Below are positions 30,173 through 38,931 of a DNA stretch of 64,000 nt, piece by piece. Each line of letters opens with the position of its first letter. Position 1 is the first letter of the stretch. The notes under the pieces were generated by a model that searched no databases, was not told where the DNA came from, and worked only from the letters and a program-made list of their open reading frames with translations. The position numbers and the translations under genes were made by a program. This DNA is from Jejuia sp040720935 (lineage in GTDB: Bacteria; Bacteroidota; Bacteroidia; Flavobacteriales; Flavobacteriaceae), in NCBI RefSeq assembly GCF_040720935.1, contig NZ_JBFDAE010000014.1, forward strand, positions 1-64,000. The letters are read 5' to 3'.

Positions 30173-30472
30173 ATGGGACCAATAAAATTTACTTTAATTA
30201 AGAGATTGCCTAGAAATAAAAGGTACAACTACACACCTAGACATTATAAAGGGAAAGAACATACTAATGAATTAAATTACCCAACAAAGTTTGATGCCTA
30301 TTCAGAAACTTTAAATAAGGCTGATTTTTCTGGGCAATGGCACGAAATGAGAGCTAAAAGTAGAAATAGGGATAATTCAGGGTTTAATAGAACTATACTA
30401 ATTTTAATAGGTTTCTTTGTTTTAGTATTTCTTTATATTATTGATTTCGATTTATCCATTTTCTTTTCGTAA
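30173..30472 (+). CDS. Small tail-anchored membrane protein, paralogue 2
   Basis: A 99-residue protein with the same design as its upstream neighbour: basic N-terminus (IKFTLIKRLPRNKRYNYTPR), a middle part with FDAYSETLNKADFSGQWHEMRAKSR, and one C-terminal span (TILILIGFFVLVFLYIIDF). The shared F..RW/WHEMR plus basic stretch before the span suggests an old duplication. It ends seven bases before mutL. Function unknown. Confidence 0.7.
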   Translation: MGPIKFTLIKRLPRNKRYNYTPRHYKGKEHTNELNYPTKFDAYSETLNKADFSGQWHEMRAKSRNRDNSGFNRTILILIGFFVLVFLYIIDFDLSIFFS

Positions 30473-30479
30473 ATAATAT

Positions 30480-32327
30480 ATGGCAGACATCATTCAACTT
30501 TTACCAGATCACGTAGCAAATCAAATAGCCGCTGGAGAAGTTGTACAACGACCCGCTTCGGTTGTTAAGGAATTGCTTGAAAATGCTATTGATGCTGGTG
30601 CAGATAGTATCAAGTTGATTATAAAAGATGCTGGAAAAACCCTGGTTCAAGTCATTGATAACGGAAAGGGCATGAGCGTTACGGATGCTCGTTTGAGTTT
30701 TGAACGTCACGCCACTTCAAAAATTAGAAATGCCGATGATTTATTCAAACTAAACACTAAAGGTTTTCGTGGAGAAGCTTTGGCAAGTATTGCTGCTATT
30801 GCGCATGTAGAGTTAAAAACCAAGCAAGAAAGTGATGATGTTGGGACTTCTATTGTTATTGAAGGCAGTACTGTTGCATCTCAAGATGTGGTGGTAACAC
30901 CCACGGGAACTTCAATTTCTGTTAAAAATTTATTTTTTAATATTCCTGCGCGACGCAATTTTTTAAAATCAGATACGGTAGAATTGCGACATGTTATCGA
31001 CGAATTTCATCGTGTGGCGTTGGCGCATCCCAATATAAGTTTTGCGCTGTATAACAACGGAAGTGAAAGTTTCAATTTACCAATTAGTAATTACAGACAG
31101 CGTATTGTAAATATCTTCGGAACAAAAACCAATGAAAAATTAGTACCTGTTGAAGAAGATACCGAAGTGTTGAAAATTTCGGGATTTGTTGGAAAGCCCG
31201 AATTTTCTAAAAAAACTAGGGGCGAACAGTACTTTTTTGTGAATAATCGTTTTATAAAAAGTGCTTATCTCAATCACGCCATTTTATCGGCATTTGACGG
31301 TTTATTGAAAAACGGTACGCACCCAGGTTATTTTTTAAACTTGACCGTAAATCCACAGACCATTGATATAAATATTCATCCCACAAAAACTGAAATAAAG
31401 TTTGATGATGAACATACGCTTTATGCCTTGTTACGTTCTGCTGTGAAGCATAGTTTAGGACAGTTTAATATTGCGCCAGTTTTAGATTTTGAGCGTGATG
31501 CGACTTTAGATACGCCCTACAGTAAAAAGAACGAAACAACTCAAACGCCTAAAATAGAAGTGGATCGGAGTTTTAACCCGTTTCAAGAATCAAAACCTTC
31601 TGGAAGACAGACTACTGCTTTTAAACAAACTCCAAATAATTGGGATAGTTTATATGTAGGTTTGGAGTCGAAAGGTACCATGTCTCAAAATGATTTTAGT
31701 GAAGTTAGTTTTGAAAGCGACCAATCGGTAAGTTCTTTATTTGAAGAAAAGGAACAATCTGAAACCGCGAGCTCTACATATCAACTGCACAATAAATACA
31801 TCATAAGTGCCATAAAATCTGGAATGTTAGTAATTGACCAACATAGAGCGCATCAACGTATTTTATATGAAGATTTTTTACAGGATATAACGGTCAAGGT
31901 AGGCGTAAGTCAGCAATTATTATTTCCGTTAGAGTTACATTTTTCGGCTCAAGAATTAGAGATTATAAAACAGGTTCAAGAAGATTTAGAACATACAGGT
32001 TTTGTGTTTTCTAACGTTACTGATGAATCGATTGCAATAAAAGGTGTTCCAGTAATAGTTCCAGAAAGTGAAATTTCAATTATTTTAGAACAATTAATTA
32101 GCGATGTGCAAAACGAAGTACCAGAAGCTAATTTTAGTGCCACGGATTTACTGGCAAAATCCATGGCAAAAAGTTTAGCGATTAAAACAGGACAATCGTT
32201 ACAAATAGATGAGCAAGAACATATAGTAAATAGGTTGTTTGCCTGCAAAGAACCCAATGTGTCTCCTACAAACCGAGTAACATTTGTTACTGTTGGCGTA
32301 GATGAATTGGATAAAAAGTTTATTTAA
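30480..32327 (+). CDS. mutL: DNA mismatch repair protein MutL
   Basis: A 615-residue GHKL ATPase linking MutS mismatch recognition to strand removal. The N-terminal ATPase is intact: ELLENAIDAGADSI, DNGKGM, KGFRGEALASI and GTSISVKNLFFNIPARRNF. The middle linker (about 345-430) is low in conservation. The C-terminal dimerisation domain has IDQHRAHQRILYEDF near residue 453, where endonuclease-type MutL proteins have DQHAxxExxxxE, so the first Glu is Gln and the Ala is Arg. The later LFACKEPNVSP also departs from the usual ACR and CPHGRP motifs. The nicking site may therefore be altered. It begins seven bases after the small membrane-protein gene. Confidence 0.95.
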   Translation: MADIIQLLPDHVANQIAAGEVVQRPASVVKELLENAIDAGADSIKLIIKDAGKTLVQVIDNGKGMSVTDARLSFERHATSKIRNADDLFKLNTKGFRGEALASIAAIAHVELKTKQESDDVGTSIVIEGSTVASQDVVVTPTGTSISVKNLFFNIPARRNFLKSDTVELRHVIDEFHRVALAHPNISFALYNNGSESFNLPISNYRQRIVNIFGTKTNEKLVPVEEDTEVLKISGFVGKPEFSKKTRGEQYFFVNNRFIKSAYLNHAILSAFDGLLKNGTHPGYFLNLTVNPQTIDINIHPTKTEIKFDDEHTLYALLRSAVKHSLGQFNIAPVLDFERDATLDTPYSKKNETTQTPKIEVDRSFNPFQESKPSGRQTTAFKQTPNNWDSLYVGLESKGTMSQNDFSEVSFESDQSVSSLFEEKEQSETASSTYQLHNKYIISAIKSGMLVIDQHRAHQRILYEDFLQDITVKVGVSQQLLFPLELHFSAQELEIIKQVQEDLEHTGFVFSNVTDESIAIKGVPVIVPESEISIILEQLISDVQNEVPEANFSATDLLAKSMAKSLAIKTGQSLQIDEQEHIVNRLFACKEPNVSPTNRVTFVTVGVDELDKKFI

Positions 32328-32330
32328 ATT

Positions 32331-33107
32331 ATGATGAGGATTACAGATACAGTAAAGCATTTAATCATTATTAATGTGATGATGTTTATTGGGACCATAT
32401 TTATTGCAAATGGTGCTTTTTACGAATGGTTTGCAATGCATTTTCCGCAGAATGAATCGTTTAAACCATGGCAAATCATTACGCATATGTTTATGCACGG
32501 TGGTGGAGATTTGCAACAATTAAGTATTACACATTTATTATTTAATATGTTCGGACTCTGGATGTTTGGATCGCCTGTGGAACAAGTTTTAGGTTCAAAA
32601 CGTTTTATATTTATTTATATATCTGCCGGTTTGGGCGCTGTAGCTTTACAAGTGGCGTATTATTACTTTAAGTTTTATGGTGGATTGTCTTTGGTGGAAG
32701 AAGCCGGTTTTAATCAAGTTGAAGTTTATGAAACATTGAAATCTGGCTTTAATATGTATGATAAGCGTTGGGAATCTGTTTTAAATCAAGATCAACTAGG
32801 AGATTTTGTGGGTATATTTAATGGCATTATGGTTGGTGCATCTGGTTGTTTAATGGGAATTATGGCTGCCTTTGGGATGATGAACCCTAATGCAGAATTA
32901 ATGCTGATATTTTTGCCAATACCTGTAAAAGCGAAGTACTTTATTCCGGGCATTATATTAATTGATTTGATTTCTGGAATTAGCGGACAGTCAATTTTCG
33001 GATATGGAAATATTGCCCACTTTGCCCATGTAGGAGGCGCTTTAACCGGTTTCCTCATTATGTTGTACTGGAAAAAAACACAGTTTAATAAAAACCGTTG
33101 GAATTAA
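32331..33107 (+). CDS. Rhomboid-family intramembrane serine protease 1
   Basis: A 258-residue six-span membrane protease that cleaves transmembrane segments. The catalytic Ser is in VGASGCLMGIMAAFG (GASG) and the His in FAHVGGALTGF. The N-terminal HxxxN-type loop MFMHGG...THLLFNMFGLWMFG is also typical. An unusual extra loop (about 105-155, VEEAGFNQVEVYETLKSGFNM) sits between spans. It starts three bases after mutL and overlaps the next rhomboid gene by one base. Start: two ATGs in a row, the first taken. Confidence 0.93.
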   Translation: MMRITDTVKHLIIINVMMFIGTIFIANGAFYEWFAMHFPQNESFKPWQIITHMFMHGGGDLQQLSITHLLFNMFGLWMFGSPVEQVLGSKRFIFIYISAGLGAVALQVAYYYFKFYGGLSLVEEAGFNQVEVYETLKSGFNMYDKRWESVLNQDQLGDFVGIFNGIMVGASGCLMGIMAAFGMMNPNAELMLIFLPIPVKAKYFIPGIILIDLISGISGQSIFGYGNIAHFAHVGGALTGFLIMLYWKKTQFNKNRWN

Positions 33108-33952
33108 TGAGGTCTCTTAATCAAGACATAAAAGAGAAGCTTTCAAGATTAAATATTCTTGAAAAGTTAATTGTAGTTAACCTTGTTGTTTTTATTGTGG
33201 GGTTACTATTCTCGCCTATTCTATCATGGTTGGAATTGCCTAGTGAATTTGGGAAATACATTTTAAAACCGTGGACACTAATAACCTATACCTTGACGCA
33301 CTATGGGTTTATACATATGCTTTTCAATATGCTGTTCTTATATTTTATAGGTCGTATGTTTTTAAATTTATTTCAACCAAAAACAGCTCTAAATATTTAT
33401 TTTTTGGGAGCTATTTGTGGCGGCATATGTTACTTGCTTTTTTATGATTTCTTGCCGAAAAGTCAAGTTGGTTTGCCGTTAGTGGGCGCTTCGGCTTCGG
33501 TACGCGCATTGTTAATATTTCTATGTGCTTATATGCCAAATCAAGAAATGCGATTGTTTACCCTGAAATTCAAGCTTTGGTATATTGGGGCAGCTATCGT
33601 GGCTATTGATGCCATAGGCCTTTTTGGTGTTAATGGCGGAGGTGCTTTAGCACATCTTGGTGGCTCATTATTGGGCTATGTTTACGCGAAACAATTAACC
33701 AAAGGACACGATATAGGTAAAGGATTTGAGAAATTTATGGATGCGTTTTTTGCCCTGTTTAAATTTAAAAAGAAAAGTCCGTTAAAAACGGTTCATAAAA
33801 ATAAAAGTAAGGTAGGAGGCTATACTAAAGCCGATTTTGATAAGTTTAACAATCAGAAGAAAATTGATGTTATTCTAGACAAAATAAGTAAAAGCGGTTA
33901 TGATAGCTTAACGTCAGAGGAAAAAGACTTTTTGTTTAGAGCAGGAAAGTAA
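33107..33952 (+). CDS. Rhomboid-family intramembrane serine protease 2
   Basis: A 281-residue rhomboid starting at the ATG that shares its A with the stop codon of the preceding rhomboid. Three more in-frame codons upstream would overlap it further. Catalytic Ser in VGASASVRALL and His in ALAHLGGSLLGY are present, as is HYGFIHMLFNMLFLYFIG. After the last span a basic cytoplasmic tail of about 80 residues (FKFKKKSPLKTVHKNKSKVGG, then DVILDKISKSGYDSLTSEEKDFLF) ends in a short helical motif common in Bacteroidota rhomboids. It differs strongly from rhomboid 1, so this is an old pair. Confidence 0.93.
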   Translation: MRSLNQDIKEKLSRLNILEKLIVVNLVVFIVGLLFSPILSWLELPSEFGKYILKPWTLITYTLTHYGFIHMLFNMLFLYFIGRMFLNLFQPKTALNIYFLGAICGGICYLLFYDFLPKSQVGLPLVGASASVRALLIFLCAYMPNQEMRLFTLKFKLWYIGAAIVAIDAIGLFGVNGGGALAHLGGSLLGYVYAKQLTKGHDIGKGFEKFMDAFFALFKFKKKSPLKTVHKNKSKVGGYTKADFDKFNNQKKIDVILDKISKSGYDSLTSEEKDFLFRAGK

Positions 33953-33953
33953 T

Positions 33954-34973
33954 ATGAAGAAATTAAGTTTTATTGATAAGATATTTTGGTTGATCAATAG
34001 AATATTAGCTGTTCTTTTGCTATTATCTTTTGTGCTTCCATTTTTGCCTCCCAAAACATTTTCTGTTTTATCAGTTTTGAGTCTTGGTGTTGCGCTTTTA
34101 ATATTAGTAAATGTATTGTTCTTTTTATATTGGTTAGTAAAGCTGAGAAAACAATTTATGCTTTCTGCGGTTGTACTTGCCATTGGTTATTTTTCTTTCG
34201 GTTCTCTGTATAAGTTTTCATCTTCAAAGCAAGTAAAAGGGCCAGGTAATTTTAAAGTGATGAATTATAATGTGCGTCTGTTTAATTTATACAAATGGAT
34301 TCCAGAAGATAGTATTGAAACTAAAATAGTAGATTTAATTAAAACCGAAGCACCGGATATTTTAAGCTTACAGGAATACCATCCGCATAAGAATGTTGAT
34401 TTGTCTTTTTTTAACTATAAATATGAAAAACTATCAGGAAAGAAGACAAAATACGGACAGGCGATTTTCTCAAAATTTCCAATCATAAATTCAGGTTCCA
34501 TAGAGTTTCCCGATACTGCGAATAATGCAATTTTTGCAGATGTGGTCATTCAAAAAGATACATTGAGAGTCTATAATATCCATTTAGAATCTATGCGCAT
34601 TGATACTAAAGTGGAAAACCTAAAAAAGGAAGATTCCGAACGTTTGTTTAACCGCGTAGGCACTACATTTAAAATGCAACAATTTCAAGCAGAATTGTTT
34701 TTACTCCACAAAGAGCGTTGCAACTACAAAATGATAATTTGCGGAGACTTTAATAATACGGCCTTTTCTTATGTCTATAGACAAATAAAGGGCGATTTAA
34801 ATGATAGTTTTAAAGAAGCAGGAAATGGTTTTGGCCGTACTTACGATTTTAAATTTTTCCCCGTTAGAATTGATTTTATTCTTTCAGATGAAGCTTTTGA
34901 AGTCAATGGGTTTAAAACCTATAATGAGCATTATTCCGATCATTATCCTATTAGAACGACTCTTAGTCTTTAG
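33954..34973 (+). CDS. Membrane-anchored endonuclease/exonuclease/phosphatase family protein
   Basis: A 339-residue protein with three membrane spans in the first 90 residues (WLINRILAVLLLLSFVLPFL, VLSLGVALLILVNVLFFLYW, FMLSAVVLAIGYFSF), followed by an EEP (DNase I-like) hydrolase domain. Its motifs are MNYNVRLFN, ILSLQEYH (metal Glu), GQAIFSKFPI, IICGDFNNT and YSDHYPIRTT (catalytic His). The domain probably faces the periplasm. The substrate, whether nucleic acid, phospholipid or sugar phosphate, cannot be told. It begins one base after the second rhomboid gene, so it is likely the last gene of the mutL-rhomboid unit. Confidence 0.9.
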   Translation: MKKLSFIDKIFWLINRILAVLLLLSFVLPFLPPKTFSVLSVLSLGVALLILVNVLFFLYWLVKLRKQFMLSAVVLAIGYFSFGSLYKFSSSKQVKGPGNFKVMNYNVRLFNLYKWIPEDSIETKIVDLIKTEAPDILSLQEYHPHKNVDLSFFNYKYEKLSGKKTKYGQAIFSKFPIINSGSIEFPDTANNAIFADVVIQKDTLRVYNIHLESMRIDTKVENLKKEDSERLFNRVGTTFKMQQFQAELFLLHKERCNYKMIICGDFNNTAFSYVYRQIKGDLNDSFKEAGNGFGRTYDFKFFPVRIDFILSDEAFEVNGFKTYNEHYSDHYPIRTTLSL

Positions 34974-35222
34974 TTGGCAGTATTCAGTAAGCGGTAAGCA
35001 GTCTCAGTCACAGTCTCAGTTTTCATTAGACAGCTGTAAGCTGCAAGTTTTAACGTTATTCTTTGCGCCTTCGCGACTTTGCGCGATTAAAATATCACGC
35101 AGAGCAACCCAGAGAACCACAGAGTTTCACAAAGAAATAGTTCATTTTCTTTTTTTTACTTTTTTTCTGTGAATCTCCACGCAACTCAATGTACCTCCGC
35201 GTAATTTTTGTTAGAGCCTTTT
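34974..35222. repeat. Repeat-rich intergenic tract
   Basis: A CAGT/AGTCTCAGT low-complexity part (34975-35030) is followed by GCGCCTTCGCGACTTTGCGC and by words such as CACGCAGAGC, CAGAGAACCACAGAG and CTGTGAATCTCCACGC. These resemble the tract at 29744-29815. A frame is open across part of it but has repeat-derived composition. I see no gene. Confidence 0.55.
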
Positions 35223-35299
35223 ACGCGAAATAAAACTTTAAGAAACCTTTTAGACTCCCAAACTTCCATAAACCCTATATTTATAATCAAAAAGAAAGC

Positions 35300-36712
35300 A
35301 TGCAATTACTCAAAACAAGCATACTCATAATACTGGTATCACTATCACTTCAAATTAAAGCACAAACCGACGAGGCTATTTTTAAAGACATCTATAAAAC
35401 AGCATTAACCAATGGTAATAGTTACGAGTGGTTAGACCATTTATCCAATCAAATAGGAGGGCGTTTATCAGGGTCTTACAACGCAGAAAAAGCTGTAGCT
35501 TACACCAAAGAAGAATTAGATAAATTAGGGCTCACTAAAGTGTGGTTACAACCCGTTATGGTACCAAAATGGGTAAGGGGCGCCAAAGAATATGCATATA
35601 TAGAAAGTACGGAAGGAACAACGACTGCGGTTAATATTTGTGCGCTTGGAGGTTCTATTGCAACACCTGGAATTGGTGTAAAAGCGCATGTGGTAGAAGT
35701 CAAAACTTTCGAGGAATTAGAAGCATTGGGAAAAGAGAAAGTAGAAGGCAAGATTGTGTTTTATAACCGACCAATGCAAGCAGATTTAATTAGCACGTTT
35801 GATGCATATGGCGGTTGTGTAAATCAACGATACAAAGGCGCAGTAGAAGCAGCAAAGTATGGTGCAGTTGGTGTCATTGTGCGTTCCATGAATTTAAGAT
35901 TGGACGATTTACCACATACTGGCAGCATGACTTATGATGATTTACCAAACGATAAGCGTATTCCGTCGGCAGCCATAAGCACCAAAGATGCTGAATTACT
36001 AAGTAGCATGACAAAGCTAGATCAAGGGGTAAAGTTTTATTTCAGGCAACATTGCAAACAACTTAAAGATGTGCAATCCTATAATGTGATTGGAGAAATT
36101 AGAGGGAGTGAATTCCCAAACCAATATATTATAGTAGGTGGCCATTTAGATTCTTGGGATTTAGGCGACGGCGCACATGATGACGGTGCAGGAGTAGTAC
36201 AGTCCATGGAAGTTCTCAGACTTTTAAAAGTGTTAAACATACAACCAAAACGCACCATTAGAGTGGTGTTGTTTATGAATGAAGAAAATGGTTTAAGAGG
36301 AGGGAAGAAGTACGCCGAAGAGGCAAAACAAAAGAACGAAAACCACATATTTGCCCTAGAAAGTGATGCTGGTGGTTTTACACCGAGAGGGTTTTCCTTT
36401 GATTGTAATGCTGCTAATTTTAATCAGGTTTTGGGATGGCAACATTTATTCAAACCATATTTGATCCACTTTTTTGAACAGGGTGGAAGTGGTGCAGATG
36501 TCGGCCCGCTTAAAAAAGACACAAATGTTTTGGCAGGTTTAAGACCGGATTCTCAGCGTTATTTCGATTACCACCATGCGAGTAGCGATACTTTTGACGC
36601 TGTAAACAAACGTGAATTGGAACTCGGAGCAGCAACCATGACTGCGCTAGTATATTTATATGATAGGTATGGTGTGAATCCGATTTCAAATCCTCCAAAA
36701 ATTAAAAATTAA
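35300..36712 (+). CDS. M28-family zinc aminopeptidase, exported
   Basis: A 470-residue secreted or periplasmic metallopeptidase with a signal peptide (MQLLKTSILIILVSLSLQIKAQ). A PA-type insert (about 115-240) precedes the M28 catalytic core: IIVGGHLDSWDLGDGAHDDGAGV provides the first His and bridging Asp, VVLFMNEENGLRGGKKYA the catalytic and metal Glu pair, LESDAGG the next Asp, and FDYHHASSDTFD the last His. All co-catalytic zinc ligands are present. It probably trims peptides in the periplasm for nutrition. It is followed after 13 bases by a TfoX-like gene. Confidence 0.93.
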   Translation: MQLLKTSILIILVSLSLQIKAQTDEAIFKDIYKTALTNGNSYEWLDHLSNQIGGRLSGSYNAEKAVAYTKEELDKLGLTKVWLQPVMVPKWVRGAKEYAYIESTEGTTTAVNICALGGSIATPGIGVKAHVVEVKTFEELEALGKEKVEGKIVFYNRPMQADLISTFDAYGGCVNQRYKGAVEAAKYGAVGVIVRSMNLRLDDLPHTGSMTYDDLPNDKRIPSAAISTKDAELLSSMTKLDQGVKFYFRQHCKQLKDVQSYNVIGEIRGSEFPNQYIIVGGHLDSWDLGDGAHDDGAGVVQSMEVLRLLKVLNIQPKRTIRVVLFMNEENGLRGGKKYAEEAKQKNENHIFALESDAGGFTPRGFSFDCNAANFNQVLGWQHLFKPYLIHFFEQGGSGADVGPLKKDTNVLAGLRPDSQRYFDYHHASSDTFDAVNKRELELGAATMTALVYLYDRYGVNPISNPPKIKN

Positions 36713-36725
36713 AAACTTTTTTATT

Positions 36726-37049
36726 ATGTGGGAAGAAAAACTAAAAATTTATGATGCCCTTGTGGATAAGTGTCCACGATTTGAGCGCAAAGGAAAATCC
36801 ATGATTTATACGTCTGCAAATGGCTATATGTTTTCGTTATTAAATAAAGCAGGGGAAATTGGGATTCGTTTTCCAAAAGAAGTTCAAGAAAAATATATCG
36901 AAGAGTTTCAATCATCATTATACAAATCTTATGGTGCTGTTATGAAAGGTTATGTATTAATCCCGGACCATATTCTGGAAGACACCAACCTAAGTGTAAA
37001 ACTTTTAAATGAAAGTTATGATTACGTCATGACTTTAAAGCCCAAATAA
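36726..37049 (+). CDS. TfoX/Sxy N-terminal-like protein
   Basis: A 107-residue cytoplasmic protein. The order of elements, namely a helix, a GKSMIYTSANGYMFSLLNKAGEIGIRFP strand region, then VMKGYVLIPDHILEDTNLSVKLLNESYDYVMTLKPK, resembles the TfoX N-terminal domain family. That family includes competence regulator Sxy but also many stand-alone proteins of unknown role. The assignment is by pattern only. Close spacing to the M28 peptidase (13 bp) and the DinB-like gene (46 bp) suggests one transcript. Confidence 0.6.
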   Translation: MWEEKLKIYDALVDKCPRFERKGKSMIYTSANGYMFSLLNKAGEIGIRFPKEVQEKYIEEFQSSLYKSYGAVMKGYVLIPDHILEDTNLSVKLLNESYDYVMTLKPK

Positions 37050-37095
37050 ATCCATAATCATAATCGGTATTTATCACACCAAAAAACATAAATAG

Positions 37096-37650
37096 ATGAA
37101 AAAAACCATTGTAGTATTTACGTTATTCTTATCAACATTTATCATGGCTCAGAACACAGAAAAATTGCCGTATTATGAAATACCAAAAGCATCGGAAACC
37201 TATACTGCCGGATCTGTTGCATCAAGAATGGTGGATGGTTTAGGTTTTAGATATTTCTGGGCAACAGAAGGTTTAAGACCAGAAGATTTGGCTTATAAAC
37301 CAAATGAGTCAGGAAGAACTTCGGATGATATTATGAATCATTTGTTAGACCTTTCCAACTTTATTTTAAATTCAATTTCAGAAGAAAAAATAAATAGTGA
37401 CAAAACCGATATGACTTTTGAAGCGAAAAGAAAACAAACACTTTTAAATTTTGAAAAAGCTTCGAATATTTTAAATTCTACTGAAGACCTTTCGACTTTT
37501 GATACCAATAAATTTCCGTTTTGGAATATTATTAACGGCCCAATAGCTGATGCTTTATGGCATTGTGGACAGGTTGTGATGTTGCGTCGCGCTTCTGGAA
37601 ATCCGTTTAATTCTAAGGTGAGTGTATTTAATGGAACAGTAAAAAAGTAG
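37096..37650 (+). CDS. Exported DinB-family protein
   Basis: A 184-residue protein with a signal peptide (MKKTIVVFTLFLSTFIMAQ) and a DinB/YfiT-like four-helix bundle: ASRMVDGLGFRYFWATEGLRPEDLAYKP, DDIMNHLLDLSNFIL, FEKASNIL and PIADALWHCGQVVMLRRASGNPF. The two His residues at the expected places (NHLL and LWHCGQ) fit the metal-binding triad of this superfamily. Most relatives are cytoplasmic thiol-dependent transferases or unknown. Export is unusual but seen in Bacteroidota. No substrate can be named. Confidence 0.75.
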   Translation: MKKTIVVFTLFLSTFIMAQNTEKLPYYEIPKASETYTAGSVASRMVDGLGFRYFWATEGLRPEDLAYKPNESGRTSDDIMNHLLDLSNFILNSISEEKINSDKTDMTFEAKRKQTLLNFEKASNILNSTEDLSTFDTNKFPFWNIINGPIADALWHCGQVVMLRRASGNPFNSKVSVFNGTVKK

Positions 37651-37779
37651 TTAAAACTACTTTCATATGTAAGCCAATGATGCTATAAAAGTCATTTTAA
37701 CCATGAATTATGTTTTTTATATGGTAAAATATTGATTCTTGAATAAGAATCATATTTTTACTAATTAAATTTATTAATT

Positions 37780-38865
37780 ATGAAAACAATACTACTCCCG
37801 TTATTTTTATTTCTTATTACGTTATCCATTCATTCCCAAGCGCCTATTCCAAATTTTGAAAGTACAGATGGATCTGAGTTTCTAATTGTAACATCTTCAA
37901 GCGTTGATCAAAGCGCCTCGGGTGCTAATTTAGTATGGACATTTAACGATTTAAATAAAGATGGGACATCTATAGATTCTAACAGAGCACCTATTGACCC
38001 AGATGAAACGAGTGTCTATGCTGGAACAACAGATGTTACGGTGTCTGTTGCAAATATGTCTTCAGAAAATAAAATGTTATTAAAAAAAGATCCAGTTGGT
38101 GGAACGCAGGATGTTTTTTTTACGGGGCTTTTAATTGAAGGCTTAAATTTAAACTACGGTATTGATAATGCTTTTATGGGTAATTTCCCTATGAATTTTA
38201 GCGACCCAATTGGCACGGCAGATGTGGTTGACGGTACATTTCAGTACATCGGTGCGATTACAGTCGATGGAATTATTGATAATGATGATTCAAAACCAGA
38301 AATTGACTCACCTAGTACAATTCTGGCTAATGTAGATGCACATGGTACTTTAACGCTTAATAATGCATGTGAATCAGGTGATGATTGTGATAGCTCTTTT
38401 AACGGTGCGGTAACAAGACTTAAAGTTGTACAAACTTTAAATTTGTTCGTACCTGCTTTTAATCTTTATGGAACAGCAGCGCAAACATCGTACTATTATT
38501 ATGATGATAGTAATGGCAATTTGGTATTTAGAACCTCTCGTATAGTAATTACTTCGGCGCTTCTAAATGACGATATAACGATAATGGAAGTCTTGACCCA
38601 GAGTACTTTAAGTAATGAAGAGGCTCAATTGGCAGAAGCTTCGTTAACTATATCTGAAAACCCTGTTAAAGATGTTTTGAAACTAAGTTTGGGCAATGGT
38701 GCTACAATTAATGCAATTGCCATTTCTGATATTACAGGAAGGCAGGTCTTAAATAAAAAGACAAATGCAACAGTATTAAATGTAGCAGCATTAACTTCTG
38801 GAATTTATATTGCCACAATAACAACCGATAGAGGTATTGCCTCTAGAAAGTTTGTTAAAAAATAA
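37780..38865 (+). CDS. T9SS type A sorting-domain secreted protein
   Basis: A 361-residue secreted protein with a signal peptide (MKTILLPLFLFLITLSIHS), a beta-rich body without a recognised enzymatic motif, and a C-terminal type A sorting domain (about 288-361): SENPVKDVLKLSLGNG, ISDITGRQVLNKKTN, LTSGIYIATITTDRGIASRKFVKK. The sorting domain directs transport by the type IX secretion system, after which it is removed. A small hairpin GATTCTT-GAAT-AAGAATC stands about 30 bp before the start. The gene ends at a strong bidirectional terminator. Confidence 0.88.
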   Translation: MKTILLPLFLFLITLSIHSQAPIPNFESTDGSEFLIVTSSSVDQSASGANLVWTFNDLNKDGTSIDSNRAPIDPDETSVYAGTTDVTVSVANMSSENKMLLKKDPVGGTQDVFFTGLLIEGLNLNYGIDNAFMGNFPMNFSDPIGTADVVDGTFQYIGAITVDGIIDNDDSKPEIDSPSTILANVDAHGTLTLNNACESGDDCDSSFNGAVTRLKVVQTLNLFVPAFNLYGTAAQTSYYYYDDSNGNLVFRTSRIVITSALLNDDITIMEVLTQSTLSNEEAQLAEASLTISENPVKDVLKLSLGNGATINAIAISDITGRQVLNKKTNATVLNVAALTSGIYIATITTDRGIASRKFVKK

Positions 38866-38894
38866 GAGAAGTAGTATTTTAAAATAATAAGTAT

Positions 38895-38927
38895 AAAAAA
38901 GCGTTTCAATTTTGAAACGCTTTTTTT
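38895..38927. terminator. Bidirectional terminator between the T9SS gene and lysA
   Basis: GCGTTTCAA (38901-38909) and TTGAAACGC (38912-38920) flanked by six A and seven T. It serves the rightward T9SS gene and the leftward lysA, whose stop codon is only a few bases away. Confidence 0.92.
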
Positions 38928-38931
38928 AGTT

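Noticed and set aside
34801..35172. 123-codon plus-strand frame overlapping the end of the EEP gene and the repeat tract
   Set aside because: The first half is a shadow of the EEP hydrolase in another frame and the second half is made of dispersed repeat words.
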